DNA from: UBA287 sp034190325
GTDB taxonomy: Archaea > Thermoplasmatota > UBA186 > UBA287
Assembly: GCA_034190325.1 (NCBI GenBank)
Contig: JAXHST010000071.1
Coordinates: 1-7,450 of the forward strand
DNA: 7,450 nucleotides
Reading direction: 5' to 3'
Shown here: one piece after another, positions 6,947 to 7,450 of the stretch
Layout: each line of letters starts with the position of its first letter
Position numbering within the stretch: the first letter of the stretch is position 1
Position numbers and translations under genes: made by a program
Notes under the pieces: model-generated
The model's database searches: none
The model's input: the letters and a program-made list of their open reading frames with translations, nothing else
Told to the model about the DNA's origin: nothing

Positions 6947-7129
6947 TTATCTATATTTATCCTTACGTTTGTATGAACTCCTCCCTCCTTTCTCTACTTT
7001 AGCTCTTTCTGCGATCTTCTCAGGGATCTCTCTTCCGCCTCTCTTAGCTCCCGCTCTTATATCTATCATATCTCCGGGGATCTTTAGGGCTCTTGTCCCT
7101 CCGGAGATCATAGAGAGCTCAAAGCGCAT
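6947..7129 (-). CDS. Small basic protein, 60 aa, function unknown
   Basis: ATG 7129 opens a 60-codon frame ending at TAA 6947-6949. The protein has 17 Lys/Arg against 8 Asp/Glu. It begins with a short ordered-looking part (MRFELSMISGGTRALKIPGD) and then becomes a highly charged tail with R/K/G and a final SSYKRKDKYR, as in small nucleic-acid- or ribosome-associated proteins. I do not recognise a family. Codon use (AGA, AGG, ATA, GAG) matches the core genes rather than the AT-rich protease gene. A strong TATA box (ATTTATAAT, 7162-7154) sits about 29 nt upstream, with AAGGG just before the ATG. The stop lies 16 bases before the 47-aa ORF. Its complement also carries a long frame, judged to be a shadow because the promoter and codon use favour this strand. 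Confidence 0.55.
   Translation of the reverse strand: MRFELSMISGGTRALKIPGDMIDIRAGAKRGGREIPEKIAERAKVEKGGRSSYKRKDKYR
6952..6967 (-). promoter_or_regulatory. Leaderless-type promoter of the 47-aa/CPBP cassette
   Basis: On the minus strand CGTAAGG (6967-6961) is followed by ATAAATATA (6960-6952, centre 6956), a good archaeal TATA box 26 nt before ATG 6930. It overlaps the last codons of the 60-aa gene, so the cassette can be transcribed independently of it. Confidence 0.55.
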
Positions 7130-7153
7130 TGCCCTTCTGCCAATCTCGTAATG

Positions 7154-7162
7154 ATTATAAAT
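7154..7162. promoter_or_regulatory. Near-symmetric TATA box, possible divergent promoter
   Basis: ATTATAAAT on the plus strand reads ATTTATAAT on the minus strand. The centre (7158) is 29 nt before the minus-strand ATG 7129 and 32 nt before the plus-strand ATG 7190, so it could direct short-leader transcripts either way. The minus direction is better supported because the gene there is longer and more coding-like. Confidence 0.45.
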
Positions 7163-7181
7163 GGCTTAGCGCATTTACCTT

Positions 7182-7199
7182 TAGATCTCATGAGATCTA
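7182..7199. repeat. Perfect 18-bp palindrome, candidate operator
   Basis: TAGATCTCATGAGATCTA is identical to its reverse complement over all 18 bases, with its centre between 7190 and 7191. It lies about 20 bases upstream of the TATA box as seen from the 60-aa gene, a position where archaeal activators often bind, and it overlaps the ATG of the plus-strand ORF at 7190. Without a spacer it cannot form a good RNA hairpin loop, so a dimeric protein site is the simpler reading. Confidence 0.4.
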
Positions 7200-7297
7200 T
7201 TGCTGTTCTTGATGATACTACTGAGATAAGTGGAGAGGTTATTTTTAGGATAGGAGTAATGAAGTGCAGGAAAATACATCCGCTAACGAAACATTAG
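7190..7297 (+). CDS. Short ORF, 35 aa (48 aa from ATG 7151), possible gene fragment
   Basis: The frame stops at TAG 7295-7297. From ATG 7190 it gives 35 residues, starting MRSIAVLDDTTEISGEVIFR and ending in a short basic, Cys-containing tail (MKCRKIHPLTKH). From ATG 7151 it gives 48 residues. The alternation of hydrophobic strands and an acidic turn looks like the start of a real alpha/beta protein, and the sudden basic end could mark a truncation, but I cannot name a family. A TATA-like box at 7154-7162 is 32 nt before ATG 7190. There is no SD. The 7151 start would place this promoter inside the gene, so 7190 is preferred if the ORF is real. A chance frame is possible. Confidence 0.3.
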   Translation: MRSIAVLDDTTEISGEVIFRIGVMKCRKIHPLTKH

Positions 7298-7351
7298 AGA
7301 ACAAAAGAGTGGGGGCATAGTTAGAGTAGATCATAACAACGGCACCAGCTC

Positions 7352-7450
7352 TCAGACATAAAATATCTTTATATAATCCACAGATCTCTGACATTTCCTG
7401 TAAAACTCCTCTATCTTCTCAGAGCCTCCATGAAGCACGAAGATCTCCAG
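7352..7450 (-). CDS. C-terminal end of an unidentified gene (partial)
   Basis: A minus-strand frame enters from the right edge and runs 32 codons to TGA at 7352-7354. It reads LEIFVLHGGSEKIEEFYRKC and ends SVDYIKIFYV, with AGG, ATA and AAG codons like the local archaeal genes; the other two minus frames close quickly. An open run of this length is not rare by chance, and the plus strand has an alternative: a TATA-like TTTATATAAT at 7369-7378 and an ATG at 7430 leading off the edge. No family is recognised. Confidence 0.35.
   Translation of the reverse strand: MEIFVLHGGSEKIEEFYRKCQRSVDYIKIFYV

Noticed and set aside
6885..7151. 88-codon plus-strand ORF
   Set aside because: It is the complement of the 47-aa and 60-aa minus-strand genes. 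Its product is a low-complexity Leu/Pro/Ser-rich string, it has no SD or TATA box, and the minus-strand genes have both promoters and sensible composition.
7369..7450. tRNA, C/D-box RNA or CRISPR element after the TTTATATAAT box near the right edge
   Set aside because: No tRNA arms, paired C and D boxes or repeated units could be seen. The minus strand of the same stretch is open in one frame.

Overview
The window looks like a piece of an archaeal, probably euryarchaeal, chromosome. The reasons are: Arg is mostly AGA/AGG and Ile is often ATA; FGAM synthase is split into PurS plus a 'small' PurL; a GT4 glycosyltransferase overlaps an archaeal-type amylo-alpha-1,6-glucosidase; and several genes have a TATA-like box about 25-26 nt before an ATG with no Shine-Dalgarno (SD) sequence, which is the leaderless layout. 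The sequence does not decide the lineage further.

Layout. 2-118 (+) is the 3' end of a membrane protein, perhaps an ArsP/YraQ-like permease. 125-262 (+) is an AT-rich 45-codon ORF of unknown function. 317-565 and 552-2798 (+) are purS and purL, overlapping, for the fourth step of purine synthesis. Directly after purL, 2791-2829 carries a 12-codon ORF that may be the stump of a lost third operon gene. 2853-4106 and 4096-5976 (+) form a second overlapping pair with its own leaderless promoter: a GT4 glycogen-synthase-like glycosyltransferase and a glycogen debranching enzyme. Together they suggest storage-polysaccharide (glycogen-like alpha-glucan) metabolism.

From 5977 the coding strand switches. 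On the minus strand, reading leftward, are a possible gene tail at the right edge (7352-7450), a basic 60-aa protein (6947-7129), a four-cysteine 47-aa protein (6787-6930), and a CPBP-family membrane protease (6059-6790). The last two are joined by an ATGA stop/start overlap and look like a small accessory cassette. The protease gene is clearly AT-rich (two 60-base lines counted by hand gave 27-30% G+C, against 42% and 58% for single lines of the debranching enzyme and purL genes). The 47-aa gene has a leaderless promoter lying in the tail of the 60-aa gene.

7130-7351 holds a near-symmetric TATA box that could serve transcription both ways, a perfect 18-bp palindrome (7182-7199) and a short plus-strand ORF (7190-7297). 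The housekeeping part is conventional. The most unusual parts are the 47-aa/CPBP pair, the divergent promoter with its palindrome, and the gene stump after purL.
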